Below, one piece after another: positions 33,861 through 42,430 of a stretch of DNA of 64,000 bases (positions are counted from its first letter, which is position 1; each line of letters starts with the position of its first letter). The position numbers were made by a program, and so were the translations under genes. The notes beneath the pieces were generated by a model. The model did not search any database, was not told the DNA's origin, and worked only from the letters and a program-made list of their open reading frames with translations. The stretch comes from an uncultured Croceitalea sp. (GTDB lineage: Bacteria; Bacteroidota; Bacteroidia; Flavobacteriales; Flavobacteriaceae), in NCBI GenBank assembly GCA_947495075.1, contig CANLXH010000001.1:1612001-1676000 (forward strand), in the 5' to 3' direction.

Positions 33861-36800
33861 ATGGAAATTAAATTAACTAATGTTCTTTTCTTATTTAGAA
33901 AAAAACTACTATTAATTATTATGAGGGTTCTCCTGTTATTGTTTTGTTCAACCGTTTTTAGCATTACACCTAGTAAGGCTATTTCTCAAAACGTGAAAAT
34001 AAAAATCGAATCAGATATGACTTTAACAGTTGATGAGGTGTTCGCTCTTATAACTGAGCAAACAGACTATTCTTTTATTTATCATTCAGATCTTTTTAAA
34101 ACCTCTCCTAGTATCTTTATTAAGAAAGGTATTAAAAGAGCAAATGTACTTCTTAAAGAAAGTCTTTATAATGGTAATTTTAATATAGTAGTAACAAAGA
34201 ACAATGCCATTATAATTAAAAAGAAAAGGTGGGTTGATAGTATTCTGCAGTGGAAAATTTCTGGAAAAGTCACAGACGAGTCAAGTATGCCAATACCTAG
34301 TGTTTCGGTCCTAATTAAGGGTACAGGACAAGGTACCACTACAGATATAGACGGGAACTATGCTCTTGATGTTTCGTTTCCCGAGAATGTATTGATTTTT
34401 TCTTCATTAGGATATGAAACTCAAGAAGTTTTGGTCGGAAATAATACGATTATCAACGTGTCCTTAAAAGAAAAAGTAGAAAGTTTAGACGAAGTAGTAT
34501 TAGTATCTGATGGATATCAAAAAGTGTCAATTGAAAAAGTGACAGGATCTTATGGACTTATTTCATCTAAACAAATAAGCAGACAAATAAACGATAATTT
34601 AATTAGTTCTTTAGAGGGTTTAACACCTGGTCTTATAATTAATAATTATTCTAATGGAGTAAGTCCAAGTACTGGTTTTAACCCACCAACTTTTTTTGTT
34701 AGAGGTATTGGCTCGTTTGGTAATACCCAACCACTAATAGTTTTAGATGGTTTTCCTATTGAAATTGATAGGCTAGAATTAATAAACAATCAAGATATTG
34801 AGAGTGTAACATTACTTAAAGATGCAGCAGCGGCTTCTATATGGGGTGTCGGTGGCGCCAATGGAGCACTTGTTATAACTACTAAAAAGGGGAAACAAGA
34901 AAAAATATCATTTTCATTGAGGAATACGATAACGTTTAAACAAAGACCAGATTTATCTTATCTAAATTTGGCCAACTCACAAGACGCTATCAATATTGAA
35001 AGAGGTCGATTTTCTCAATTTTCACCAACAAGGGCTAATTTTGATGCAAATGCTACACCGTATTCTCCTGTTTATGAAGCGTTATTTGATTTTGATGATG
35101 GAATTATTACAGAAGCTCAACTGAACAGTCGATTAGCAACTTTAGCTTTAATTGATAATACTAAAGACCTTGAGAAGGCATTTCTTAATACTCCAGTAAC
35201 AAATATTACAAACCTTAGTTTTAAAGGAGGTATACAAGATAAACTAAACTATTATGGGGCATTCAATCTTACAAACCGAGATGGTAATTATAACGGAGAT
35301 GAGGATAAAATTATAAATATTAATCTAAATTCTGAATATCAAGTTAATGATAAAACCAGCTTTGAATTGATAACAAATTATGTAATAGGAGACCAACAGA
35401 TCTCGCCACTTAGAGAGTTAGAACAAGGAGGTAGAGTTCCAAGAATTTTAAGAACTTTGCCATATCAAAACTTAAGAGATAATAATGGCAATTCTGCTAT
35501 AATAAATTCTAATTATAGCAATACAAGATTACAGAATCTCATAAATGCAGGAGGTAAAGATTTATTTTATAGACCGTTGGATGATTTATTAGGTAATTAT
35601 GCTTTCAATACCGAAGAAAATACCATCAGAATAAATGCTAAAATTAGAAGAGAAATTTTTAATGGATTTACTGGTGAACTATCTTATTTATATCAAAAAT
35701 CTGATATTTTAAATGAAAATTTATATACAGACCGTTCGTTTTTTACAAATCAATTATTATCACAATATACTGAAGGTGTATTTGAAAATATTGCGTTAGC
35801 TGGTTTAGGAGATCAAGCGCTCCCGGATGGCGGTATTTTTAAACGTACCAATAATAAAAGTGTATCAAATGTAATACGGTTTCAACTTAATTATAACAAA
35901 TCATTTTATAATGGAAATCATCTTGTAAATGCCATATTGGGAACCGAAAGAAGGAAAAACGAGTTTATGAGTAGTGTAAACACTTTATTCGGATTTAATG
36001 AAGGTAATTCATTGTTTTCTCCTATAGATCAACAAGTACAGCGTTTTGATAATGTTTTATCTGGTATTCCTTTACCCTTAGGCAGTACATTCTTTGATTT
36101 TGCGAGACGAGAAGAAAGACTTTTGTCTTATTACCTTAATGGAAGCTATCTTTTGAATAAGAAATACGGGTTAAATTTTTCAGGAAGAATAGACCGATCT
36201 AGTCAATTTTCTTTATCTAAACAATATTTAGGGTCAGTAGGCTTTAAATGGAACATTAAAAAGGAACTATTTAATGATTCTGATAAGATTAATAATTTAC
36301 AAGTAAGAGCGACGTGGGGTGTTTTAGGAAATACACCTCTACTTGGACAGAGCTCCCTTAATACAATTGGCCAACCTCTTAATAATTTTGTAACTGGTCT
36401 TCCTTCAATACGCATTTTAAATCCAGCGAATGGGAAATTAACTTTTGAAGTAACTAAAACTAAAAATTTAGGTATAGATTTTGGCTTTTTTGACCAGAGA
36501 ATTAATGGTAGCATCGATTATTATAACAAAGTATCTTCTGATATTATATCTGGTAATACTGCTGATCCAACTATTGGGTTTTTTACCATTCAAGAAAACG
36601 TAGCAGATATTACAAATAATGGTATTGAATTAAGATTGAATACGTTGAATATTGATTCTCGTGATTTTAAATGGCAAACAGATATAAATTTTTCCTACAA
36701 CAAAAATAAAGTAGATAATTCTACAGAGGATATTAATCGAGCATTCAGAAGAACTCCAGTTAATCTAGCTAATTACCCTGCTTATAGTATGTTTGCGTAC

Positions 36801-37427
36801 CGATTTGCTGGTTTAGATGCTAGTGGTAACCCACAAGTATTTTTTACTAATAGTGCTGGTGAACAAGAAGCAACTATATCTCCAAGTGATCTCACTTTTG
36901 AAGATTTAGAACATGTTGGTAGTATCATACCAAATATTACCATTGGTCTAGGAAATAATGTTACTTATAAAGGATTTGATCTTTATTTTAGGTTTATCTA
37001 TAATGGAGGGCACATACTAAACCTTGAAGATAGAACGCCTCCATTATTAGTTAATGTTGCAGGTGGTTCTTTACCAAACTTTAGTAATAATTTAGTTAAT
37101 TTCTGGAAAGAACCAGGAGATGAGAATAATACTGATGTTCCAGCTTTTGGTGCAAATAATGTTCAATTTAGAAATCAATCAAGTTTGGGTTTTGCTGATG
37201 CAGATTATTTAAAACTTAGGCAAGTTATTCTTAGTTATTCAATAAATCCTGATTACTTAAGAAAGACACCATTTACCAATGTAAGATTGCATTTACAAGC
37301 AGATAATATTTGGTCTTGGGAAAAAAACAAAGAAGGTATAGATCCAGAAGCATATTTACCGCAATCTGCTAGAAGAACACTTCCTTTAACTTCATCGTAT
37401 AGTCTTGGAGCAACAATTAATTTCTAA
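33861..37427 (+). CDS. SusC/RagA-type TonB-dependent receptor with STN domain (module B)
   Basis: This 1188-residue protein starts with a long leader (about 42 residues, ending KAISQN), then an STN domain (about 45-115: DMTLTVDEVFALITEQTDYS), a carboxypeptidase-regulatory-like domain (about 132-203), the DEVVLVSDGYQ junction and a plug with VLDGFPIEID and SVTLLKDAAAASIWG. The barrel ends in a terminal Phe. Plug and junction motifs are close to module A. The internal Met at residue 21 could be the true start of a normal-length signal peptide. SusD follows after 10 nt. No accessory gene follows SusD, so the substrate is unknown. Confidence 0.94.
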   Translation: MEIKLTNVLFLFRKKLLLIIMRVLLLLFCSTVFSITPSKAISQNVKIKIESDMTLTVDEVFALITEQTDYSFIYHSDLFKTSPSIFIKKGIKRANVLLKESLYNGNFNIVVTKNNAIIIKKKRWVDSILQWKISGKVTDESSMPIPSVSVLIKGTGQGTTTDIDGNYALDVSFPENVLIFSSLGYETQEVLVGNNTIINVSLKEKVESLDEVVLVSDGYQKVSIEKVTGSYGLISSKQISRQINDNLISSLEGLTPGLIINNYSNGVSPSTGFNPPTFFVRGIGSFGNTQPLIVLDGFPIEIDRLELINNQDIESVTLLKDAAAASIWGVGGANGALVITTKKGKQEKISFSLRNTITFKQRPDLSYLNLANSQDAINIERGRFSQFSPTRANFDANATPYSPVYEALFDFDDGIITEAQLNSRLATLALIDNTKDLEKAFLNTPVTNITNLSFKGGIQDKLNYYGAFNLTNRDGNYNGDEDKIININLNSEYQVNDKTSFELITNYVIGDQQISPLRELEQGGRVPRILRTLPYQNLRDNNGNSAIINSNYSNTRLQNLINAGGKDLFYRPLDDLLGNYAFNTEENTIRINAKIRREIFNGFTGELSYLYQKSDILNENLYTDRSFFTNQLLSQYTEGVFENIALAGLGDQALPDGGIFKRTNNKSVSNVIRFQLNYNKSFYNGNHLVNAILGTERRKNEFMSSVNTLFGFNEGNSLFSPIDQQVQRFDNVLSGIPLPLGSTFFDFARREERLLSYYLNGSYLLNKKYGLNFSGRIDRSSQFSLSKQYLGSVGFKWNIKKELFNDSDKINNLQVRATWGVLGNTPLLGQSSLNTIGQPLNNFVTGLPSIRILNPANGKLTFEVTKTKNLGIDFGFFDQRINGSIDYYNKVSSDIISGNTADPTIGFFTIQENVADITNNGIELRLNTLNIDSRDFKWQTDINFSYNKNKVDNSTEDINRAFRRTPVNLANYPAYSMFAYRFAGLDASGNPQVFFTNSAGEQEATISPSDLTFEDLEHVGSIIPNITIGLGNNVTYKGFDLYFRFIYNGGHILNLEDRTPPLLVNVAGGSLPNFSNNLVNFWKEPGDENNTDVPAFGANNVQFRNQSSLGFADADYLKLRQVILSYSINPDYLRKTPFTNVRLHLQADNIWSWEKNKEGIDPEAYLPQSARRTLPLTSSYSLGATINF

Positions 37428-37437
37428 AAATAATAAA

Positions 37438-38778
37438 ATGAAAAATATAAAAATATATAATTTGCTTAGCATAATAATGTTACTTTTTATTGGATGCGAG
37501 GCTGAAGATGAATTTCTAACTCCAGATTTTACAGGAGAAGTTATTTTAAATAAAATTTCAGATTATGATTTATTATTAAATTCGAACGATTTGGATGGCA
37601 TTCTTCGTATAGCTAACGAGCCTGGGACGTTAATGTCTGATAATATTAGTTTAACCGATTCTGATGTAAGTAGATTGAGCGATACAGAATTAAATATATA
37701 TTCCTGGGCCGAATCTATATATACTATTGATGAAAATCCTAGTATTTGGACAGAACACTACAATGCTATCTTTTCTTATAATTCTATTATAAACAATATT
37801 GAGAATGCTTCAGATATTAATGTTAGAGGAAACGATTTTTTAGCAAAAAAATATAAAGCAGAAGCATTGTTAGGTAGAGCTTTTGAACATCTTTGGTTAG
37901 TAAATATCTTCGCTCAACCCTATAGCGAAACTAGCAAGTCTTCTCCAGGAATACCCTATATGATTAATGATGACTCATCCTTGCCAACTCCGTCTAGAGA
38001 AACAATCGAAGATACTTATGCAAAAATAGAACAAGATTTAACGGAAGCGTTAATTGATTTACCTGATTCACCAGACATTTCTACTAGAGGAAGTAAGGCC
38101 GCTGTTTATGGAGTTCTCGCCAGAATGTATTTATATAAGCAAGATTACGACAATGTCATAATAAACGCACAGAAAGCATTAAATATTAAAAATGATGTTT
38201 TAGATTTTACTACTTTCCCTACTTTACCAGACTTAGCAAAACACGAGAATATTGAAAATGTATATGTTCGTGTCATAGCTGGTAGAACGGCATTTTTTAA
38301 ACCGCTATCTAGCGATCTCTCAGCTTTATTTAATCCTTTAGACTTAAGAAGAAATTTATACGCTTTCTTTGGGCGATTTGGATTTCAACACGTTTACCCC
38401 ATGATTGGAATTAGCGTACCAGAGATTATGCTATCTAAAGCTGAAGCTCACGCTAGAAAGAACGAGCTTACCAACGCACTTGATATACTTAATGAATTAA
38501 GCCAGAAAAGGCTCTTCGTTGCTTTACCTTTATCCTCAACTAATCAAGAAGAAGTTTTAAATTGGGTTTTAGAAGAACGAAGACGAGAAACAATGGTTAG
38601 TGGATTGCGTTTTTCAGATATGCGCAGATTACAATTAGAAGGTAGAATTGGTGTGGTAACACATGATCTTGAAAATGGAGATTTGGTGAACTTAGAAGAG
38701 GGCAGTAATAGATATACATTAGCAATACCGAAAGTCGTCATAGATAAAAATCCTGAAATGCAACAAAATCCAAGGTAA
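37438..38778 (+). CDS. SusD/RagB-family lipoprotein (module B)
   Basis: The start is ATG 37438, 10 nt after the SusC stop; an upstream in-frame start lies inside SusC. The 446-residue protein has lipobox LLFIGCEAE (Cys near 19), TPR-like helices (HYNAIFSYNSIINNIEN, AKKYKAEALLGRAFEHL), a SPGIPYMI segment and a C-terminal EIMLSKAEAHARKNELTNAL and EERRRETMVSGLRF. These are standard SusD landmarks. It would cap the SusC at 33861. The 1.7-kb decayed region follows. Confidence 0.93.
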   Translation: MKNIKIYNLLSIIMLLFIGCEAEDEFLTPDFTGEVILNKISDYDLLLNSNDLDGILRIANEPGTLMSDNISLTDSDVSRLSDTELNIYSWAESIYTIDENPSIWTEHYNAIFSYNSIINNIENASDINVRGNDFLAKKYKAEALLGRAFEHLWLVNIFAQPYSETSKSSPGIPYMINDDSSLPTPSRETIEDTYAKIEQDLTEALIDLPDSPDISTRGSKAAVYGVLARMYLYKQDYDNVIINAQKALNIKNDVLDFTTFPTLPDLAKHENIENVYVRVIAGRTAFFKPLSSDLSALFNPLDLRRNLYAFFGRFGFQHVYPMIGISVPEIMLSKAEAHARKNELTNALDILNELSQKRLFVALPLSSTNQEEVLNWVLEERRRETMVSGLRFSDMRRLQLEGRIGVVTHDLENGDLVNLEEGSNRYTLAIPKVVIDKNPEMQQNPR

Positions 38779-39189
38779 GAGGTTTCTTGTCAGAAGTGGT
38801 AACCAAGAGTTATGTATCCCTATTTATATAATGTTTTGGTAGCTTCAGAAGAACTAGCTGTTAAGAAAATAAACCTGAAAGACAGTTTTAAACTAGGAAT
38901 ATCTACAATAATAATTTTTTTTGAGCTATTTTAAGTTTCGTTGATAGAGATTTAGAACCAAATTATATAGATTATTGTTCAAGAGATATTGAAATCTCTA
39001 TATTAAAAAGTAAATAATACAATTAAGAAATCGATAGATCTAAATAGGCTAGTCATTACAAAATCAGGATTCTTAAATCAAGAAGATAAGTCGGGAAATT
39101 ATTTTAAAACAGAACTATTTGAATTAGCTATTCATCTTTCATAAGAATTATTTTATAAATCTAGTTTTAAGTTAATGAAAGATGTTCTA

Positions 39190-39220
39190 GGGTTGAGCTC
39201 TGAAAAAGCTCAACCCTTTT
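39190..39220 (+). terminator. Strong rho-independent terminator
   Basis: GGGTTGAGCT (39190-39199) and AGCTCAACCC (39207-39216) make a perfect 10-bp stem with a 7-nt loop, followed by TTTTCTT. It is over 400 nt past the SusD stop, so it may once have ended a gene that has since decayed between them. Confidence 0.88.
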
Positions 39221-39295
39221 CTTAAATAATAACTTATGAGCATCTCCCAATCATTAGGACAGGTTTGTATTAAATTAAGTTCTGGTTATTAATCA

Positions 39296-39655
39296 TTATG
39301 CTGCTTTTTGTTGTTGTTTCAAATACCTTTTAAAAGGTATTTGATTGTCGATTCCCTGATGTCTTCTTCTGTTATTCTAATAACCAAAATACCCATTGAG
39401 TTATTTGTATGGATCGATTCCGGAGTTCGGGGGGGATTGAGAAATACTTTCATATTTAACACTTCTCCAAAGACGCTTTATTAATACACTGTCGATTGCC
39501 CTTCCTTTGCCGTTCTTACTCAATTTAATCTCCTTGGATAAGATCTAGCGAGTGAATATCTGATTACCTTAATCAGTATTGATAATCTCTAGTTTACCAT
39601 GTATCGCAATCAGGGACAACAATCATAATTCTAATTTTCCAGTGTTTATAAGCCT
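39296..39655 (-). pseudogene. IS3-family transposase remnant (orfB C-terminal part)
   Basis: On the minus strand, short frames can be joined into an IS3/IS150-type DDE integrase end: IAIHGKLEIINTD, then GNQ, LSKNGKGRAIDSVL and KRLWRSVKYESI, then NPPRTPESIH, and finally NNRRRHQGIDNQIPF and KRYLKQQQKAA before a TAA at 39296-39298. Known members read PEIINTDQGNQ and FIERLWR here. The remnant has stops within the DDE region (after NTD and later), at least one frameshift, and Lys in place of the third catalytic acid. The N-terminal part and terminal repeats are not evident, so the element is dead. Confidence 0.82.
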
Positions 39656-39901
39656 TTTAAAAAGTGCTATTTTTAATGGTCACCGAATTGATCTCGATTT
39701 AACAAATTTTAACGTCCGGTTTGTTTCAATGAGGTCAAATTGAACTAACACACAGCAAATTTTATTCTGATAATAGCTAGATAATGAAAAAGGATAAACA
39801 CAAAATATTGGTGAATTATATTTATTAAATTCTTTTATGCCCTACTAACCCCAAGTTCACTCGTAAAGAGCAAGTAATTGAATTTACCTGAATCAAATAT
39901 T

Positions 39902-40109
39902 TTAAGAGGGCGTAAAAATTATTTGTTTGGGTAAATAAGGTGCGACATGTTATTTTTTTTGGATTCTATATTATAATTTATACTTATAAATCTTATCCAT
40001 TTAGTATACTGAATGGAAAAAGTTCTAGAGAAAGAAGGACTATCTAAAATTCAATTTTTCTGTATTCGTAAGGCTTAGCAATAGTAGCAAATTTTTTACG
40101 TCCTCTTAA
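39902..40109. repeat. MITE-like element with imperfect terminal inverted repeats
   Basis: The left end TTAAGAGGGCGTAAAAATT (from 39902) and the reverse complement of the right end, TTAAGAGGACGTAAAAAATT (ending 40109), match over about 20 bp with only small differences. They bound 208 bp without a reading frame. The flanks are AT-rich, so target duplications cannot be judged. It could be a non-autonomous transposon or two ends of a deleted element. Confidence 0.45.
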
Positions 40110-40483
40110 TATTTATTTATCTGCTTTAATAAGTTTTAGCTTTATTTTCAAGTTGAAGATTAAAACCCGGAACGGTGCAGTGGTAGAAGCTTGATTTGTT
40201 TTACAATATTTAGATTAAATGATTTTTGCTTATTATTTTCCAACTTTCCTTTAATGCTTTTAGCGCAAGGCATTCTTAAAAAATCAAGCTCTACTCTCTG
40301 TGTAACCTATTACCTTAAGCAGGTGGTCTTTTTTATTCCACTCTATGCTTGATAGATTTTTCGACTCTTGTTAAATACAATTTCCGATTGAGATAAAAAT
40401 TTGTGCTTCCAGAGATTGACCCGTTGATAGTAATACCTCGAATCTTTGGTCATATGAGGAAATTTAAGTTTCTTTTTGAGAAC

Positions 40484-41086
40484 TTAATCCACTGTCTCAA
40501 CCTTAGGAAGATGTCTAAACAGAAGGAATAAAAATTGTTCAATTTTGGCTCCCACACTCTCTCTTAATTTTTTAAATGCTAAAAGCATTTGAGCTTCAAC
40601 AGTTTTTATAGAGATATTTAAATGATCAGAGATTTCTATGTAAGTAAGACCTTCTTGCTTACTCATTAAAAAAATCTCTTTGCATCTTGGTGGTAATTTT
40701 TGAATTTCTTCTTTAATAATTTTTATTTTCTTATTCGTTAAATTATCTATTTCTTCATCTCTTATAAGGTCAAGAGTTTCAAAATATTCTTTTTCAAAAA
40801 CTAAGACTCGCCCTGAATATCTTAATTGTTTAATAAATTCATTGTAAACAGCCCTATAAAGATAACTCTTAAAGTTTTTGATATTTGGTAAGTCTTTTCT
40901 TCTTTCCCATATGTTGACAAAAACGTTTTGAACTATGTCTTTTGCTCCATCATAATCACTTGATAAGCTATAGGCATATACACATAATCTGTGGTGATAA
41001 TTGTCTATGAGATACTTCAAAGAATCTGAATTACTTTTCTTTAATTCCAACAAAATATTTTGATCTTCAGAATAATCTTTTTTCAT
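40484..41086 (-). CDS. ECF sigma factor (module C)
   Basis: This 200-residue protein starts at ATG 41086. Region 2 has YHHRLCVYAYSLSSDYDGAK and DIVQNVFVNIWERR; region 4 has LPPRCKEIFLMSKQEGLTY and the helix-turn-helix IEISDHLNISIKTVEAQM. It is divergent from the FecR at 41180 across 93 nt, which holds a GGGT and GTTC promoter candidate. Its 3' end faces the decay zone. Its segments are close to those of the module B and D sigma factors, so cross-talk between modules is possible. Confidence 0.93.
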   Translation of the reverse strand: MKKDYSEDQNILLELKKSNSDSLKYLIDNYHHRLCVYAYSLSSDYDGAKDIVQNVFVNIWERRKDLPNIKNFKSYLYRAVYNEFIKQLRYSGRVLVFEKEYFETLDLIRDEEIDNLTNKKIKIIKEEIQKLPPRCKEIFLMSKQEGLTYIEISDHLNISIKTVEAQMLLAFKKLRESVGAKIEQFLFLLFRHLPKVETVD

Positions 41087-41136
41087 GAAAAATTATTAAA
41101 GAACTAGCAATTTATAAAAAATATTAATTTTTATTA

Positions 41137-41162
41137 AGGGTATAGCAACTTAAATGGTTCAT
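41137..41162 (+). promoter_or_regulatory. Candidate ECF promoter of module C FecR
   Basis: AGGGT (41137-41141) is followed at the same spacing as in the other modules by GGTTCAT (41156-41162), a weaker match to the GTC element. It lies 17 nt before the TTG start. Confidence 0.4.
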
Positions 41163-41179
41163 AAAAGAAAAAACAGTAA

Positions 41180-42331
41180 TTGAATTTGGAAAAAATAGAA
41201 AACATAATAATAAAACATTTCTCAAAATCTGCTACAATTTCAGAGCTTGAAGAACTGACAAAGTGGTTGGATAAAGAAAAAAATAAACTTTATTTCAAAG
41301 AATATGTTAAGTTAAACTATTATATAGATTATAATTTATTAGACTTTGAATTATCACAGGAAAGGGAAAAGATTCTCAAACGTACAAAACTTAAAAGAGT
41401 CCGATTATTAAATAACTTTTATAAATATGCAGCTGCAATAGTAGTATTGATTTCCCTAGGATATTTCATTTTAACTCCTGATGAGTTAATCAATGAGGTT
41501 CCAATAATTGTTAATAATGATATTAAGATTGGTACAGATAAAGCTATACTTACTACTGAAAATGGTAAGGACTTTATTTTGGAAGAAGGCAAGCAATTTA
41601 TGTCTGACAATGTAAGTAGCGATGGTAAAACCATTGTCTATAAAAGTGTGGGAAAAGACGTAGTAAATGCTGAAATAGCATATAATTATATAACGGTTCC
41701 TCGTGGTGGGCAATTTTATATCAAACTGTCAGATAATACTAAAATCTGGCTAAATTCTGATTCAAAAATCAAATACCCAAAAGAGTTCGTTGCCAATCAA
41801 GATCGCGAAGTAGAACTTATTTACGGTGAAGCTTATTTTGATGTGTCGCCAAGTACTAATCATAACGGCAGCAAATTTAAATTGCTATCAAGGGGGCAAA
41901 AAGTAGAGGTTCTAGGTACAGAATTTAATGTCAAAGCTTATCAAGATGAAATTCATACATATACGACCTTGGTTGAAGGGAAAGTGCAGGTATTCAATGC
42001 TAAAGGAGGTAGACAATTAGCACCTGGTCAGCAATCTATTGTTAACGTTGAAACTCTCAATCTAAATATTAACGAAATAGATGTATATAATCATATTTCT
42101 TGGAAGGATGGAGTCTTTAGCTTTAAAAGCGTTGCACTAAAAGATATCGTAAAGGTTCTAGAGCGATGGTATGACGTAGAAATCACTATTGAAAACAAGG
42201 CCATAGAAGACATTAAATTTATTGGAGTGTTTAGAAAGGATTATGCTCTTGAAAAAATAATAAAACAAATAAAAAACACAAACTTTATTAATGCCTATGA
42301 AATAAACAATCAAAAAATTAGTATCAAATAA
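41180..42331 (+). CDS. FecR-family anti-sigma factor (module C), TTG start
   Basis: A TAA stop directly precedes TTG 41180 in frame and no ATG occurs before the transmembrane part, so TTG (here or the one two codons on) must start this 383-residue protein. It has a transmembrane helix near 79-97 (FYKYAAAIVVLISLGYFIL), GTDKAILTTENGKDF, VPRGGQFYIKLSDNTKIWLN, GEAYFDVSPS and EVLGTEFNVKAY, and a C-terminal DUF4974 domain (FIGVFRKDYALEKIIKQI). It pairs with the ECF at 40484 and with the SusC 99 nt downstream. Confidence 0.93.
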   Translation: MNLEKIENIIIKHFSKSATISELEELTKWLDKEKNKLYFKEYVKLNYYIDYNLLDFELSQEREKILKRTKLKRVRLLNNFYKYAAAIVVLISLGYFILTPDELINEVPIIVNNDIKIGTDKAILTTENGKDFILEEGKQFMSDNVSSDGKTIVYKSVGKDVVNAEIAYNYITVPRGGQFYIKLSDNTKIWLNSDSKIKYPKEFVANQDREVELIYGEAYFDVSPSTNHNGSKFKLLSRGQKVEVLGTEFNVKAYQDEIHTYTTLVEGKVQVFNAKGGRQLAPGQQSIVNVETLNLNINEIDVYNHISWKDGVFSFKSVALKDIVKVLERWYDVEITIENKAIEDIKFIGVFRKDYALEKIIKQIKNTNFINAYEINNQKISIK

Positions 42332-42337
42332 CAAAAA

Positions 42338-42380
42338 GGACCCAAGTTTTAGACCGTGAGAAGTATAAACTGCGGGGTCC
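42338..42380 (+). promoter_or_regulatory. Inverted repeat between FecR and SusC (module C)
   Basis: GGACCC (42338-42343) pairs perfectly with GGGTCC (42375-42380) across a 31-nt loop that itself is AT-rich. It starts 6 nt after the FecR stop and ends 50 nt before SusC, the same place as in the other modules. Confidence 0.45.
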
Positions 42381-42430
42381 CTAGTAAAATCTCAATTAGT
42401 CAAAAATTTAACTAACCAAAACACGAATTT

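Larger units (their letters stand above)
38779..40483. other. 1.7-kb non-coding decay zone
   Basis: There is no intact gene between the module B SusD and the module C ECF gene, which converge on it. It holds a strong terminator (39190-39220), a broken IS3-type transposase (39296-39655) and a MITE-like element (39902-40109). The first part (38800-39180) has coding-like but interrupted frames that I cannot assign. Between 40173 and 40300 there is an imperfect inverted repeat (AAATCAAGCT arms) of unknown meaning. Confidence 0.7.

Noticed and set aside
40173-40310. Imperfect inverted repeat and a roughly 45-codon minus-strand frame
   Set aside because: The frame has no recognisable motif and stops close by; it may be old IS debris, but I cannot show it.
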